30,704 nucleotides of DNA from Pilasporangium apinafurcum (Eukaryota; Oomycota; Peronosporomycetes; Pythiales; Pythiaceae). The stretch spans positions 52,123 to 82,826 of the forward strand of contig BCKE01000072.1 in assembly GCA_001600495.1 (NCBI GenBank), read 5' to 3'. A model generated the notes under the pieces. That model was not told the origin of the DNA. It saw only the letters and a list, made by a program, of their open reading frames with translations, and made no database searches. Both the position numbers and the translations under genes were made by a program. Shown in pieces: positions 1-9,040 of this stretch; the stretch's first letter is position 1; the number at the start of each line of letters is the position of its first letter.

Positions 1-227
1 GTCGAGTAAGTGAGTCGATCACCTGCCTTTGAGGTACGATAGACACCGATCTGACCGGTTTTGAGGCTCGTGTAGTTATTTGCGACTGAGTCACAAGACG
101 TTTCGTTGCAGACGCAGACTCCTTCGAGGTTCGTCTGGTAGCGTGTAGACCAGGAACTACAGGTGCCATCCACCGCTGTAGCTGATGTTACCGCCACTAA
201 GACAGCGATTGCGAATGACAAGCGCAT
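1..227 (-). CDS. GH30 glucosylceramidase, copy 1 (5' fragment, cut by window edge)
   Basis: The first 75 codons of a third copy of the GH30 (acid beta-glucosidase, GBA1-like) family; the rest lies outside the window. The ATG at 227 opens a signal peptide (MRLSFAIAVLVAV then Ala/Thr-rich to a likely cleavage near residue 20). The mature start reads CSSWSTRYQTNLEG, followed by CVCNETSCDS. This aligns directly with the same positions of the two complete copies downstream (CSSWSNRFQQEIEG, CVCNVTSCDE), and CVCNxTxCD is also the N-terminal signature of animal GBA1. The segment ends at AGDRLTYST, again matching AGDRLAYST of the neighbours. No catalytic residue is in view. It is expected to be secreted and to hydrolyse glucosylceramide or a related beta-glucoside. 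Whether the gene is intact cannot be judged here. Confidence 0.88.
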   Translation of the reverse strand, partial: MRLSFAIAVLVAVTSATAVDGTCSSWSTRYQTNLEGVCVCNETSCDSVANNYTSLKTGQIGVYRTSKAGDRLTYS

Positions 228-1157
228 GATATTGAAAGTGAAGATGATTTAATGCTTACAATGTGGGGAGCGGTTGGCTACTCGCCGGTGAATTGGAAAG
301 TGAGCGTATCAGTTTAGCCCATGCAGTAAGCGTACATTTGATCAAAAGGATCCTTTTGGAGTTGGTGATGATCATCAAGCATATATATTTCACTACGGGT
401 ATGTGTGCATGTGCATGAGATAGGTTTCTATCCTAGTCGATCTTCGGATTTCGTTGAAGAGATCAACATGATGGGGACACAACGATCCTGAGCCATTTCT
501 TGTGTCAAAGAGCTACGTAACATAAATTACCCATATAAATTACCGACCAAATGAAGTGGCGCGACATTTTGGTGGACACGTTGCCCTTCGTCCCCTATCT
601 ACTTGATTAAGTATCGATATTAATAGAAAATTCCATATGTTTACTCTTATGGAAATTATCTGTTAAAATATCCTGCGTTCGATTTTTTTCGCATTTTTTT
701 TTTCGAACGGTACAAGAAACATGACGGCTCCTTCGTTACTTACGCGCTAGGTATCTCAAGCGGATGCGCCACCATCCATCACCACCTCATTCCTGTCCGA
801 TCTCGACCTTTTACGCGATTGTGAGCATTGAGACTGACATGGTCACCAGCAGATCACTTTGATGTGCAACGTTAGGCAGTGGATTTACTGCATTCCATTT
901 GCGATCGAATGGATGATAACACACTTTGAAGTTGCGACTGCAACTGCAATCACATACTAATATCAAGCTGCATGCATAGTGCAAGATCAAGGACAGACTA
1001 AACAATAAGGGCTATATTCAAAACACAAGTCGATGTTTGCTTAATAACACTTCAAGACTTCGACTCATGCATTTCCATCACAAAATAATGCTTTGTGTAC
1101 AACTTCACGACGTCTGAACATAATAGACAGACTAGCTTCTCATCAATTGGGCAATTC
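228..1157. other. Intergenic, between GH30 copies 1 and 2
   Basis: No supportable gene. It is the upstream region of copy 1 and the 3' flank of copy 2. AT-rich patches include two direct copies of TAAATTAC (523-530, 536-543), a motif that recurs upstream of the gene at 24035. Open frames of about 60 codons here show no protein-like composition. Confidence 0.6.
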
Positions 1158-2936
1158 TCACAAAAATGAACGCATCCCAATCACCATACACATGACAATA
1201 GCAAGAGCGTAGGATCCGATACCACTCGTCTCTGCACTAGCAACAGAAGAAGACGAACCGGCTGCATCATCACCATCACCAGAGCTGCTACTGATCACTC
1301 CATCTACACCAAACAGCACGGTCTGCACTGCATTTGCTGGTAATGTGATTGCAATCTGCCGTTGCTGTGCTGATAGACTTATTTTGATGCTCTTTTCCGC
1401 TGCATCACGGTTTGATAGCACGATCGCCAAGAGCCCTTCAGGTGTAACGAACGCCACTTTGTCGACGTTTTCCAAGTCGGACTCTGCAGCGTCACTCACA
1501 TTCAGCGCCACACGCACAGATCCGGGTGTGATAAACTTGGAGAAATGGCCCATGATGTAGTACATTGGCTGTTTATAAAACTCTTGCAGCCCTTCTTCAT
1601 CAATGAGAATCGGCGCATCGACAAAGTTCTGTGCCCAATTCGGTCCGCCGTTGGTGTCCAGCACCAAGTTCCAGTCAGTCCACCCTGCAGCAAAGTTGGC
1701 CAAGTCGTTGATAATGTCTCTTGCGTAGATTTCCGCGCGCCACCATGTCACATTGTACTGTAACACGGCTGTGCCAGCACCGGTGCCGATGCCAGCGAGT
1801 AAATAACCCGCACATGCTTCCGTCGGGAGGATGAACAGATCAGGATATGCTTCATGAAACGTCGCGAGGTCAGCAAAGTTCCCATAGGTGTCCAAGATGA
1901 AATCTAAATCCTTGTACCAATGCACACCAACACCGGAAACGTACTGTAGTGCTTCTTCGTCCACAAGGGATGCATTCCAGCTCAAGATGTTATCCTTTTG
2001 GTCGTCCAAAATCATAATCTTCACATCAGGGTGATTCGTTGCCAACATGGGGCCAAGGTCTTTCTTAAGGAAATCGCGTTCCGTCTCGGCATCAAACCGC
2101 AAACTCTGCCATTCATTCAGCGTGATAGGTTGCTTCACCGGCTCATTCTGCGTCGTAAGTCCCCAGATCTTGATGCCTTCTGCTTCATAAGCAGAAAGAA
2201 ACTTGGAATAGTAAAGTGCCAGTGCCTGCCAGTATTCGCCACCAGGAGAGCCTTGCAATTCACAATTGAGTGTCGTATTCTCGGTCGTCATCCACGCCGG
2301 AGGCGCCCAGGAAGACGCAAACAGCGTGACGTTCCGCTCGGTCGTGTTGAGTGCGCGGTGGATGAATGCGATCTTGCTCGTGTTGCTGGATTTGTCAACA
2401 TCAATGGAGAAATGTTCCATCTCGAAATCATCCACAACGTCGTTGTATGAGTAAATATACTCGGAGAAATCGGTCGATGCGATCGGAATGCGACCAAGTG
2501 TATATTGGAGACCGTTGGCACCATAATATGCATCCACAATCAGCTGCTGAAGCTGCTCATTCATCTTGTAGACGTTTATAGAAGAAGCGTCGGTGAACGC
2601 GCCGCCAAACCCAATGATTTCCTGGTATGTCTTTGTTGTGTCGATCACAAGGTCGGCGTTCTCATCACTTGCTAACTCTTCACTGGGAAGCGTGGAGTAC
2701 GCCAGTCGATCACCTGCTTGTGATGTCTGAAAGACACCAACGGTGTCGTCTGCGAGTGTCTGATACTCATCGGTGATCTCATCGCAGCTGGTGACGTTAC
2801 AGACGCATGTGCCTTCGATCTCCTGTTGAAACCGGTTGGACCAGGAGGAACATGTGGCTTCAACAGTAGGAGAAGCCAACAGAAGAAGAGAAAGAAACAG
2901 CGGAGACGTCCTCATGAAGGGCTGGGTGCTGCGCAT
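1158..2936 (-). CDS. GH30 glucosylceramidase (GBA1-like), copy 2, probable GPI anchor
   Basis: A single-exon gene of 592 codons. The family hydrolyses the beta-glucosidic bond of glucosylceramide by a retaining mechanism. Signal peptide: residues 1-27, with a Leu-rich core at 12-20; Met8 is an alternative start. An N-terminal Cys cluster (CVCNVTSCDE) and GGAFTDAS near 111 are typical of GBA1-like GH30. The acid/base is Glu265 in TTQNEP and the nucleophile Glu373 in LPTEAC, both present. The C-terminus has a Ser/Gly/Asp-rich spacer (about 549-572) followed by a hydrophobic end (SYALAIVMCMVIGM) after small residues, the layout of a GPI-attachment signal, so the enzyme is probably held on the cell surface or wall. 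Many N-x-S/T sites are present. It lies between copy 1 and copy 3 in the same direction. Family call is sure; the substrate is inferred. Confidence 0.95.
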   Translation of the reverse strand: MRSTQPFMRTSPLFLSLLLLASPTVEATCSSWSNRFQQEIEGTCVCNVTSCDEITDEYQTLADDTVGVFQTSQAGDRLAYSTLPSEELASDENADLVIDTTKTYQEIIGFGGAFTDASSINVYKMNEQLQQLIVDAYYGANGLQYTLGRIPIASTDFSEYIYSYNDVVDDFEMEHFSIDVDKSSNTSKIAFIHRALNTTERNVTLFASSWAPPAWMTTENTTLNCELQGSPGGEYWQALALYYSKFLSAYEAEGIKIWGLTTQNEPVKQPITLNEWQSLRFDAETERDFLKKDLGPMLATNHPDVKIMILDDQKDNILSWNASLVDEEALQYVSGVGVHWYKDLDFILDTYGNFADLATFHEAYPDLFILPTEACAGYLLAGIGTGAGTAVLQYNVTWWRAEIYARDIINDLANFAAGWTDWNLVLDTNGGPNWAQNFVDAPILIDEEGLQEFYKQPMYYIMGHFSKFITPGSVRVALNVSDAAESDLENVDKVAFVTPEGLLAIVLSNRDAAEKSIKISLSAQQRQIAITLPANAVQTVLFGVDGVISSSSGDGDDAAGSSSSVASAETSGIGSYALAIVMCMVIGMRSFL

Positions 2937-3509
2937 GGCTGCTCCCTTCTTGTGCAGTAGGTGGCGAATTCAGTTGTGCGTGACATGAGAGTTGGTTGGG
3001 GGAGCAGACCGAACATGAGGGTCAGTCTGTGACTTGGAACTGCAAGTACCACAGGTCATCAATTGGGACCTATGCATAGACTAATCAATGCGGATTTAAT
3101 AGAAATTAATAAACTGTTTAATATGATTTTTTATAGTTAGCGCAGGCTTAATAAGTAATGCGGACTTAGCTGATACAGGTCAATGACAAGGAAATCCTAC
3201 TGTGTTGTGTCTGTTGGATTTGCATCTTCATCTTTCCCACATGCACACAGTAGCGGTAATGCTTATTGGTTTACATCGATATACGACCACTTTACTCTTC
3301 TACAAGGTGAAAAAAGATGATTTTTTGATCTGTTCAATATCTTTCTTTTTTAATTGCTTCTACAAACGCGATGATAAAGCTGGGGAGGTAGATACTCGCA
3401 CTCACATGTATTTTTTGTTGAACAATTGTTTGTTGTTTGCATCATGACTGCATGTGGAAATGAACGAATACGTGCACAATGCAGCTACAGGATTTCATTT
3501 GTCGGGGGC
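2937..3509. other. Intergenic, between GH30 copies 2 and 3
   Basis: No gene that I can support. It serves as promoter of copy 2 and 3' flank of copy 3. Loose repeats of the form AATGCGGAYTTA occur at about 3089 and 3161. A plus-strand open frame at 3202-3447 has Phe/Leu-rich low-complexity translation and starts without ATG support. Confidence 0.5.
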
Positions 3510-5150
3510 TTAGCATGATGCACGCTTCGTCGCACCAATAACGATTGTCTGAACGGAATTGGCTGGGATCGTGATGTTGGCATGGCGCGACTCCACCGAC
3601 AGACTCAGCGTAAACGTGTGGTCGGTCGTGTCGCGGTTGTTGAGCACCACGACCAATTGGTTGTCAGGTGTCACGAATGCCACCTTATCCACGTTCTTCA
3701 ACGTCGTTGTGACAGCCGTGCTGGTGGTCAGAGCTACGCGTACCGAATTAGGGGTGAGGAACTTAGAGACGTGACCCATGACGTAGTACATTGGTTGCTT
3801 GTAAAATTCTGCTCCGCTCTCTTCGTCGATTAGAATCGGGGAATCGACATAGTTTTCCACCCAGGTGGGACCACCTGTCGAGTCCAACACCAGGTTCCAG
3901 TCCGTCCATCCGCTGGCATAATTGGCCAAGTCGTTGATGATATCACGAGCATAAATCTCGCCACGTTTCCACACCACCGACGGTTGCAAGAGCTTAACAC
4001 CGGCGCCGGTGCCAAGCGGCTCAATCAAGTATCCTTCACACGCTTCTGTAGCCAAGATGAACAGGTCGGGGTTCGCTGTGTGGAACGTGGTGAGCGCTGC
4101 AAAGTTGCCCAGCGTCGACGTGACAAAATCCAGATTCTTATACCAGTGCACGCCAATTCCCGACACGTATTTCCGCGCATCGGCATCGTTCAGCGCAGCG
4201 TTCCAGCTGTTGGTCAAGTCCTTCTGATCATCGAGTATGATGATTTTCAAATCGGGATGATCTGACGCCATTCTAGGTCCGAGATCCAATTTGATGAAGT
4301 CGCGTTCAGTGGCAGCATCGAACCGCATACTCTGCCAATACTTGAACGCAGTCTGGTAATTGGGCTCGTTCTGCGTCGTCAGCGCCCAGATGTTAACGCC
4401 CTCAGCTTCATATGCAGTGACGAACTTGGAATAATAGAGTGCCANTGCCTCCCAATACTCCTCACCCGGTGAACCGATCAACGCACAGTTGATGGTTGTG
4501 TTCTCCGTCGTCATCCATGCTGGTGGTGCCCAAGAAGATGCAAACATATTGATCTCGCGTTTCGTAGTACTCAATGCCCTCTTGATGAGGTTGAGTTTGT
4601 TTGAATTCGGCGACTTGTCGACATCAATCGAAAAATGCTCCATTGCCAAGTCACCCTCGACGTCGTTGTAGGAGTAGATGCTGGTAGAGAAATCAGTCGA
4701 AGCAATGGGGATTCGTCCAATCGTGTACTGCAGGCCGTTCGCTGAGAAGTACGCGTCTACCACCTTTTGCTGCAAGTCTTCATTGAGCTTGTAGACATTA
4801 ATTGCTGATGCATCGGTGAAGGCGCCACCAAAGCCGATGATCTTCTGGTATGTCGTGCTGGTGTCGATGACAATGTCTGCATCCTCAACCGTGGCATCTT
4901 CCAGATCTACCGTAGAATAAGCCAAGCGATCGCCAGCCAGTGAAGTCTGGTAGACGCCCACTTCCGTTTCGGTAAGGAATAGATGTCCGTTGTAGATTTC
5001 ATCACAGTCCGAGGCCGTGCATACACAAACACCTTCGATGTTCTGCTGGTACTTGTTGGACCAGTTAGAGCAGGCACCTGAAGCGAGCGACAGTGAGTGT
5101 GCTGTCAGTAACGACAGCGCGTACGCGAACAGAGGCTTGACGACCAACAT
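3510..5150 (-). CDS. GH30 glucosylceramidase (GBA1-like), copy 3, secreted
   Basis: Single exon. The frame is open to 5186, but codon 1 there is TTG; the first ATG is at 5150 and gives a clean signal peptide (MLVVKPLFAYALSLL, cleavage after a Ser/Ala/Gly stretch), so I start there (546 aa). The body aligns throughout with copy 2: CVCTASDCDE, GGAFTDAS, FASSWAPPAWMTTENT, acid/base Glu in TTQNEP and nucleophile Glu in LATEAC (residues 262 and 369 from this start). Unlike copy 2 it stops at about ATKRASC with no Ser-rich spacer or hydrophobic tail, so it should be soluble and secreted. Base 4445 is N: the codon is NTG, which is Leu, Met or Val whatever the base (Leu in copy 2), so the frame is not affected. 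An Inr-like motif lies about 32 bp upstream of the start. Confidence 0.94.
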   Translation of the reverse strand: MLVVKPLFAYALSLLTAHSLSLASGACSNWSNKYQQNIEGVCVCTASDCDEIYNGHLFLTETEVGVYQTSLAGDRLAYSTVDLEDATVEDADIVIDTSTTYQKIIGFGGAFTDASAINVYKLNEDLQQKVVDAYFSANGLQYTIGRIPIASTDFSTSIYSYNDVEGDLAMEHFSIDVDKSPNSNKLNLIKRALSTTKREINMFASSWAPPAWMTTENTTINCALIGSPGEEYWEAXALYYSKFVTAYEAEGVNIWALTTQNEPNYQTAFKYWQSMRFDAATERDFIKLDLGPRMASDHPDLKIIILDDQKDLTNSWNAALNDADARKYVSGIGVHWYKNLDFVTSTLGNFAALTTFHTANPDLFILATEACEGYLIEPLGTGAGVKLLQPSVVWKRGEIYARDIINDLANYASGWTDWNLVLDSTGGPTWVENYVDSPILIDEESGAEFYKQPMYYVMGHVSKFLTPNSVRVALTTSTAVTTTLKNVDKVAFVTPDNQLVVVLNNRDTTDHTFTLSLSVESRHANITIPANSVQTIVIGATKRASC

Positions 5151-5181
5151 TTGGAAGGTTCTCTCTTCAACGTAGGTTGTT

Positions 5182-5190
5182 GGCAAATGA
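5182..5190 (-). promoter_or_regulatory. Oomycete initiator (Inr) of GH30 copy 3
   Basis: On the minus strand this reads TCATTTGCC, close to the oomycete core-promoter initiator (TCAYTYY type), about 32-40 bp upstream of the ATG at 5150. It overlaps the TTG that would otherwise extend the frame, which supports the 5150 start. Motif match only. Confidence 0.4.
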
Positions 5191-5267
5191 TGTGAAAAGT
5201 TTTAGCAATAAAATAGCTATACATCGACCCTAGGTTACATGTTGATGGCGCTTCCACCCATGTTTCT

Positions 5268-5581
5268 TTATTTTGCGGGGGTGTGCTTTCTATTCACAGA
5301 CAGATGCAACAACTGACAAAGAGGATCTCGGGGTAGGCCCACTTTGCGCAAGTGTCCCAGCAACGCTTGATAAGCAAGATGTCCATTGATGACAATTCCA
5401 AATCCAAGCAGATACATCGGGTTTTTCATATTTAAACCTTGACTTGATGGGCTAAATTCATCAACATAATATAAAACCCACACATATAGCACCGGATTTT
5501 TTGCTTCATTATAAAACACGGACTTTTGTTGTAAAAACCCATGCTTCGTTCATATGCGACGTTTTTCGAAACTGTGGTCAT
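5268..5581 (-). CDS. Possible small membrane protein, two exons (75 aa)
   Basis: Not a recognised family. Proposed exons 5524-5581 and 5268-5437, intron 5438-5523 (86 bp; donor GTCCGT, acceptor CAAG), and the frame closes at 76 codons. The protein starts MTTVSKNVAYERSMGFYNKS. It has one probable membrane segment, NPMYLLGFGIVINGHLAYQA (about residues 25-44), then a basic tail ending NRKHTPAK. NP...LG followed by a short hydrophobic stretch is reminiscent of HIG1-type mitochondrial proteins, but the match is too weak to name it. The donor GTCCGT is unusual; other donors here have the same GTNNGT shape. It lies upstream of the GH30 array on the same strand. It could be noise. Confidence 0.38.
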
Positions 5582-5843
5582 TTTGGTGTTGCTTCGGGCA
5601 GATTTTCGAAACGAGACCTGTCAATTCCTTACACCAATGATCAACGACAGTGGGACTTGACCCGAACACAAGCCCAAAGTTAACGCTTGTCAATCAATCA
5701 TCGTCCCAGTTCTTTCAACGCAATTTCCACCAGTACGCAGGGGTAAACATTATGGTCACATCAACTCGGTAATCACGCCATTCTTACCAGTCGATCTCGG
5801 ATCTTTTGCTTTCTCTTTCTTTTTCTCTACCAACTTTACGGAT

Positions 5844-8040
5844 TCAGCGATAAGATCGGCGCTGAGTCGTGGTGAAAAGCTGAACTCCTTTCCCTCCTTT
5901 CTTTTTGCTCTTTTTTGTATCAAGACTCAATGGAGGTGGACTCGTAGACATATTTCCCCATGCCGATGGCGAGCCGTGAGATTCTGAGAACAACTCAGCA
6001 CGACTATCACCAAGACGAGGGAAGTACCCGGAGTTTCTGGTGATTGTCGCGAATGAGCTTTCAGTATCATAAACACCACCAGATGAGGGAGGTGTGAATG
6101 GCGATCTTGTCATGTGTTCTACATGGTCATCTTCATGGATTTCCTCACTTTCGATGCTAACACTTTCTTGAAAAGATTCTGACAAGACAAGTTCTGCGGG
6201 AGCTGGCCATGACATACCTTCTTGCTCTAGTGAAAAAGACGGGGGGAGTCTAGTCGGAAACGGTGGAGACGATGCATGGGCTGGTCCACGGGGTGTTTTT
6301 TGTTTAACCTTTCGCTGCTTGTCGCGTTTCTTCAATTCATTGCGAAAAGCATCCAGTGTGGACGGCGACAACTGGTCAGACAAATCAATTTCGCAAAGAT
6401 AAAAGTCGCAAAACCTGGGCAAGTGACTCAGGAAGCGATACCGTTTTAGGGCTTCGTCATCCATCACAACGTGCTCCACATCTAAAACACGCCCATGGAT
6501 ACGCTCAGGCAACAAATGGTATGGTGTTCCATTGTGCAACTCTGAACCGACAGAAGATGATGAGGGCGGCTCAGTCCACGCCACTTGAAGATCATTCTCG
6601 CCTTGTCGATGCTCAGACGACTCGACTGAATGTTCGGTATATTCCTTCAGCAAACACTTCATGTTTAGTGGATGAAGTACGACATAGCTGCCATTGACAA
6701 GCTGATAAAAATGGTACATATCTCCACTGGATGTAGATGCTTCACATTGCACACCTGCAGGATCAGTATTAGTATGAGTGCCCGTCGATTGCTGGCCAGA
6801 CACATCGTTTTGTGCAAGTCGCCCAGAAGTAGCTCGCATCGCTTCTTCGACAAATGGCAAGCTGTCGATATCTCCAGCGCTTCGAAATTCGGCATCCAAA
6901 GCCTCTAGATCGCGCATCTCATCCAGCAACAAATGTGTTACATATTCACCAGTAGCCTCCACAATACGAGAATAGATTGCGTCTTCATCATACACACTTG
7001 GCACTTTCCGATTCTGCCTATTCAAATTAGTTTGAACAGCTGAGTGCAACGCGCTCCGAAAATTCGGAAACATACTCGTCTTTCGACGCTCTAAAAATTG
7101 AAATGTCGCTTCTGAATCCACACGTGGTGGTAGCTCCATGCTCTCCAGTCGTACACTGCGTAGCTGTCCTTTTTGAACTGATTCAAAGCACATTGGACAA
7201 CGACGCCAGTACTTGTCTGTCAGAGAGAGATAGCGCAAGATGCATGGCCAGCTGTAATCAAAACAAAATAATAAAAAAACAAAACAAATAGAGCACGAGT
7301 TAGCGTAAAATTTCACCATCTGTGCATCGTAAAACAATCTACTGCATACCAGAAAATATGCCCACATTTGGTGATCTTTGGAGTGCGGAAGTTGTCCAGA
7401 CAGATTGGACACGTGAGCTCATTGTCTGTATCATACCATAGTAGCACCTGTTCCACGTTCTTCCCTGAAATACAATGTTCCGATCGAGATAAGCCATCAA
7501 TGCACTTCTTCAGTCTACTAAGAAAAAAACAAGTACTACAGGCACTTGCATTCTGTCAGCGCTTCAATGTCCCAACTGGCAACCTCTCCGTCGTCATCAA
7601 AGGGAGAAATTACAAAGCGAAAACTGTAGCATTCGCTGTAAGAAAGAAATGTCGTGTAATCAACCCATTTAGTGCAAATACTAACGAACTTACTTGGCAT
7701 GCAGATACTCGGTTTGCGTGCGCGACTGCACAGGTTTCGTCTTTTTCTTCGTATATACCTGCTTCTCACGTTCTGGTAAGGAGAAGTTGAGCAAATGGTT
7801 GGCGGAAATGCCATTCCGCGTCGCGCGACCTTCATAATCTAAATTTCGTTTCTGAAGCAAATGACATTAAGAACTCCTGGAGTTACCTGATAGTAACCCC
7901 AAGAGACAAGCCAACCACGTACCGATTCCCGACGGGGACCTCTTCTTCCGTTTCCGTTGCTTCTTTAATTACAAAAAGCAACCAGTACTGTCACGACATG
8001 AACGTGTCAATCTTTTCATTTTCCCATCTACATACCTCAT
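5844..8040 (-). CDS. RNF10: RNF10-type RING-finger E3 ubiquitin ligase
   Basis: Six exons: 8036-8040, 7923-7962, 7694-7851, 7550-7635, 7350-7464, 5844-7251; the spliced frame closes at 603 aa. The first coding exon is only ATGAG, followed by a GTATGT donor. The N-terminus is basic (GNGRRGPRR), then ANHLLNFSLPER, the short LLNF block typical of RNF10. The C3HC4 RING is at residues 115-156 (CPICLDNF, KCGHIFCWPCILRYLSL, CPMC), all eight zinc ligands present and CGHIFCWxCIL as in RNF10. The long last exon is Ser/Pro-rich with acidic patches and ends KKSKKKGGKG, probably disordered. Role: transfers ubiquitin from an E2; animal RNF10 acts on 40S ribosomal proteins. Intron 7465-7549 starts GC rather than GT (AT|GCAAGT); only this choice keeps the frame and joins WDIEALTE to WKNVEQVLLW. 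The start is 399 bp from the divergent LYR gene. Confidence 0.88.
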
Positions 8041-8439
8041 AACGTGCTTGGAGTTGTTTAAATAGTAGACAGACAGATATAATGTGAAATAGATAGATAG
8101 GTGTACAGAGAGGTGGGAGTGTTGTAGCTTTCGGCTGTTACAGCAGTCGTATACGTAGTATATACAAACAAGGCAGGAAGGGAATGCGCGTGCGGGTGTC
8201 CTTCTTTCCTGCGCGACTTCAGGAGTGTGCCAGGTTTGATGCAAAAGATTCATTACAACCCATTTTTACCCAATTATATACTCTTATCCATCATAAATAA
8301 GATATTATTGGATGAAAAAGTAACACTTTTGTTCAGCCGCATTTGAACAACTAACAGTCTAGCGGATATTTGTTTCATTCCTGTGAGGAGCTTAGGGACC
8401 ATCACTCCTATCACAACATTCGTCACAAACCAGCGCAAA
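8041..8439. promoter_or_regulatory. Divergent promoter region, RNF10-like / LYR gene
   Basis: A 399 bp gap between the start codons of two divergent genes. It holds short tetranucleotide runs (GATAGATAG near 8091) and AT-rich sequence around 8270-8320. No further gene is seen: a minus-strand frame at 7969-8253 overlaps real exons and looks random. Confidence 0.5.
8375..8381 (+). promoter_or_regulatory. Oomycete initiator of LYR gene
   Basis: TCATTCC fits the oomycete Inr consensus TCAYTYY and lies 59 bp upstream of the ATG at 8440. Motif match only. Confidence 0.4.
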
Positions 8440-8757
8440 ATGGCAATGGAAGGAAAAGAGGTGGCGCGCATGTATCGCCGTATTCTGAAGCTGGCACAGA
8501 ACTATCCGAGCGTCAAGCGCAATGCTATCATCCGTGATATCAAGCTGGAGTTTCATCAGAACAAGCACCTGGTCGACGATAACGTCATCAACAAAAAGAT
8601 TGCAGAGGCACGCGCAGGCATTAAGGAGCTCTCGATGTATGCAGGTTTGAACCCGTCGGCCATGAATTGGGCAGTGGAAGTGGGGAGAGATGTGGATCAC
8701 ACACCGCCACCGCAATCGGCGTCCGTGAATGTCAAGAGAGTGGGGGAGAAGGAATAA
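8440..8757 (+). CDS. LYR-motif (complex 1 LYR) mitochondrial protein
   Basis: Single exon, 105 aa from the ATG at 8440; upstream in-frame codons reach 8383 but start at GTG. The N-terminus MAMEGKEVARMYRRILKLAQ carries the LYR-type motif (MYR/LYR plus downstream basic residues), followed by YPSVKRNAIIRDIKLEF with the conserved Phe (LEFHQNK) of the Complex1_LYR domain. A helical stretch to about residue 70 then gives way to a low-complexity tail. LYRM proteins are small three-helix adaptors that bind mitochondrial acyl-carrier protein and help assemble Fe-S proteins or respiratory complexes. The subtype (LYRM2-, LYRM4- or LYRM9-like) cannot be fixed from the sequence alone. It is divergent from the RNF10-like gene and convergent with the small gene ending at 9041. 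Confidence 0.82.
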   Translation: MAMEGKEVARMYRRILKLAQNYPSVKRNAIIRDIKLEFHQNKHLVDDNVINKKIAEARAGIKELSMYAGLNPSAMNWAVEVGRDVDHTPPPQSASVNVKRVGEKE

Positions 8758-9040
8758 AGACGTGCATGGTAAAATCAAGTAATAGAGAACAGACAAATGA
8801 TCAATTTTGCGATGTTACTTTTCTGATCTTTGATATCGGAGAACAGAGCGGACAGCCACGGCAGCACTTCTCACACACCGGCCCAAATTGTGTCTGCGGG
8901 ATGAGGATAAGATCTCCTGTCTGCTTTGACGTTGCCATGTTCAGGAATTGGCTCACAGGTTTGTTTTCGTCCGCCACCTATTACATCATCCAACACACCC
9001 ATCCTGAATGTACATCGATATCAAGGACATAGTTCATCGC

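Noticed and set aside
4445-4445. Ambiguous base inside GH30 copy 3 as a possible mutation
   Set aside because: The codon NTG encodes Leu, Met or Val, never stop, and copy 2 has Leu there; it is a base-call gap, not a lesion.
5600-5700. tRNA T-arm-like stretch (GGGTCAAGTCCC on the minus strand)
   Set aside because: No matching acceptor or anticodon stem could be paired around it.
7501-7549. GT donors at 7534 or 7542 for the fourth intron of the RNF10-like gene
   Set aside because: With the good acceptor at 7465 both give a stop within about 15 codons and break the RING frame; the GC donor does not.
7368-7790. Plus-strand open frame of 140 codons
   Set aside because: It runs antisense across RNF10-like exons and introns; the minus-strand reading has the RING and family blocks.
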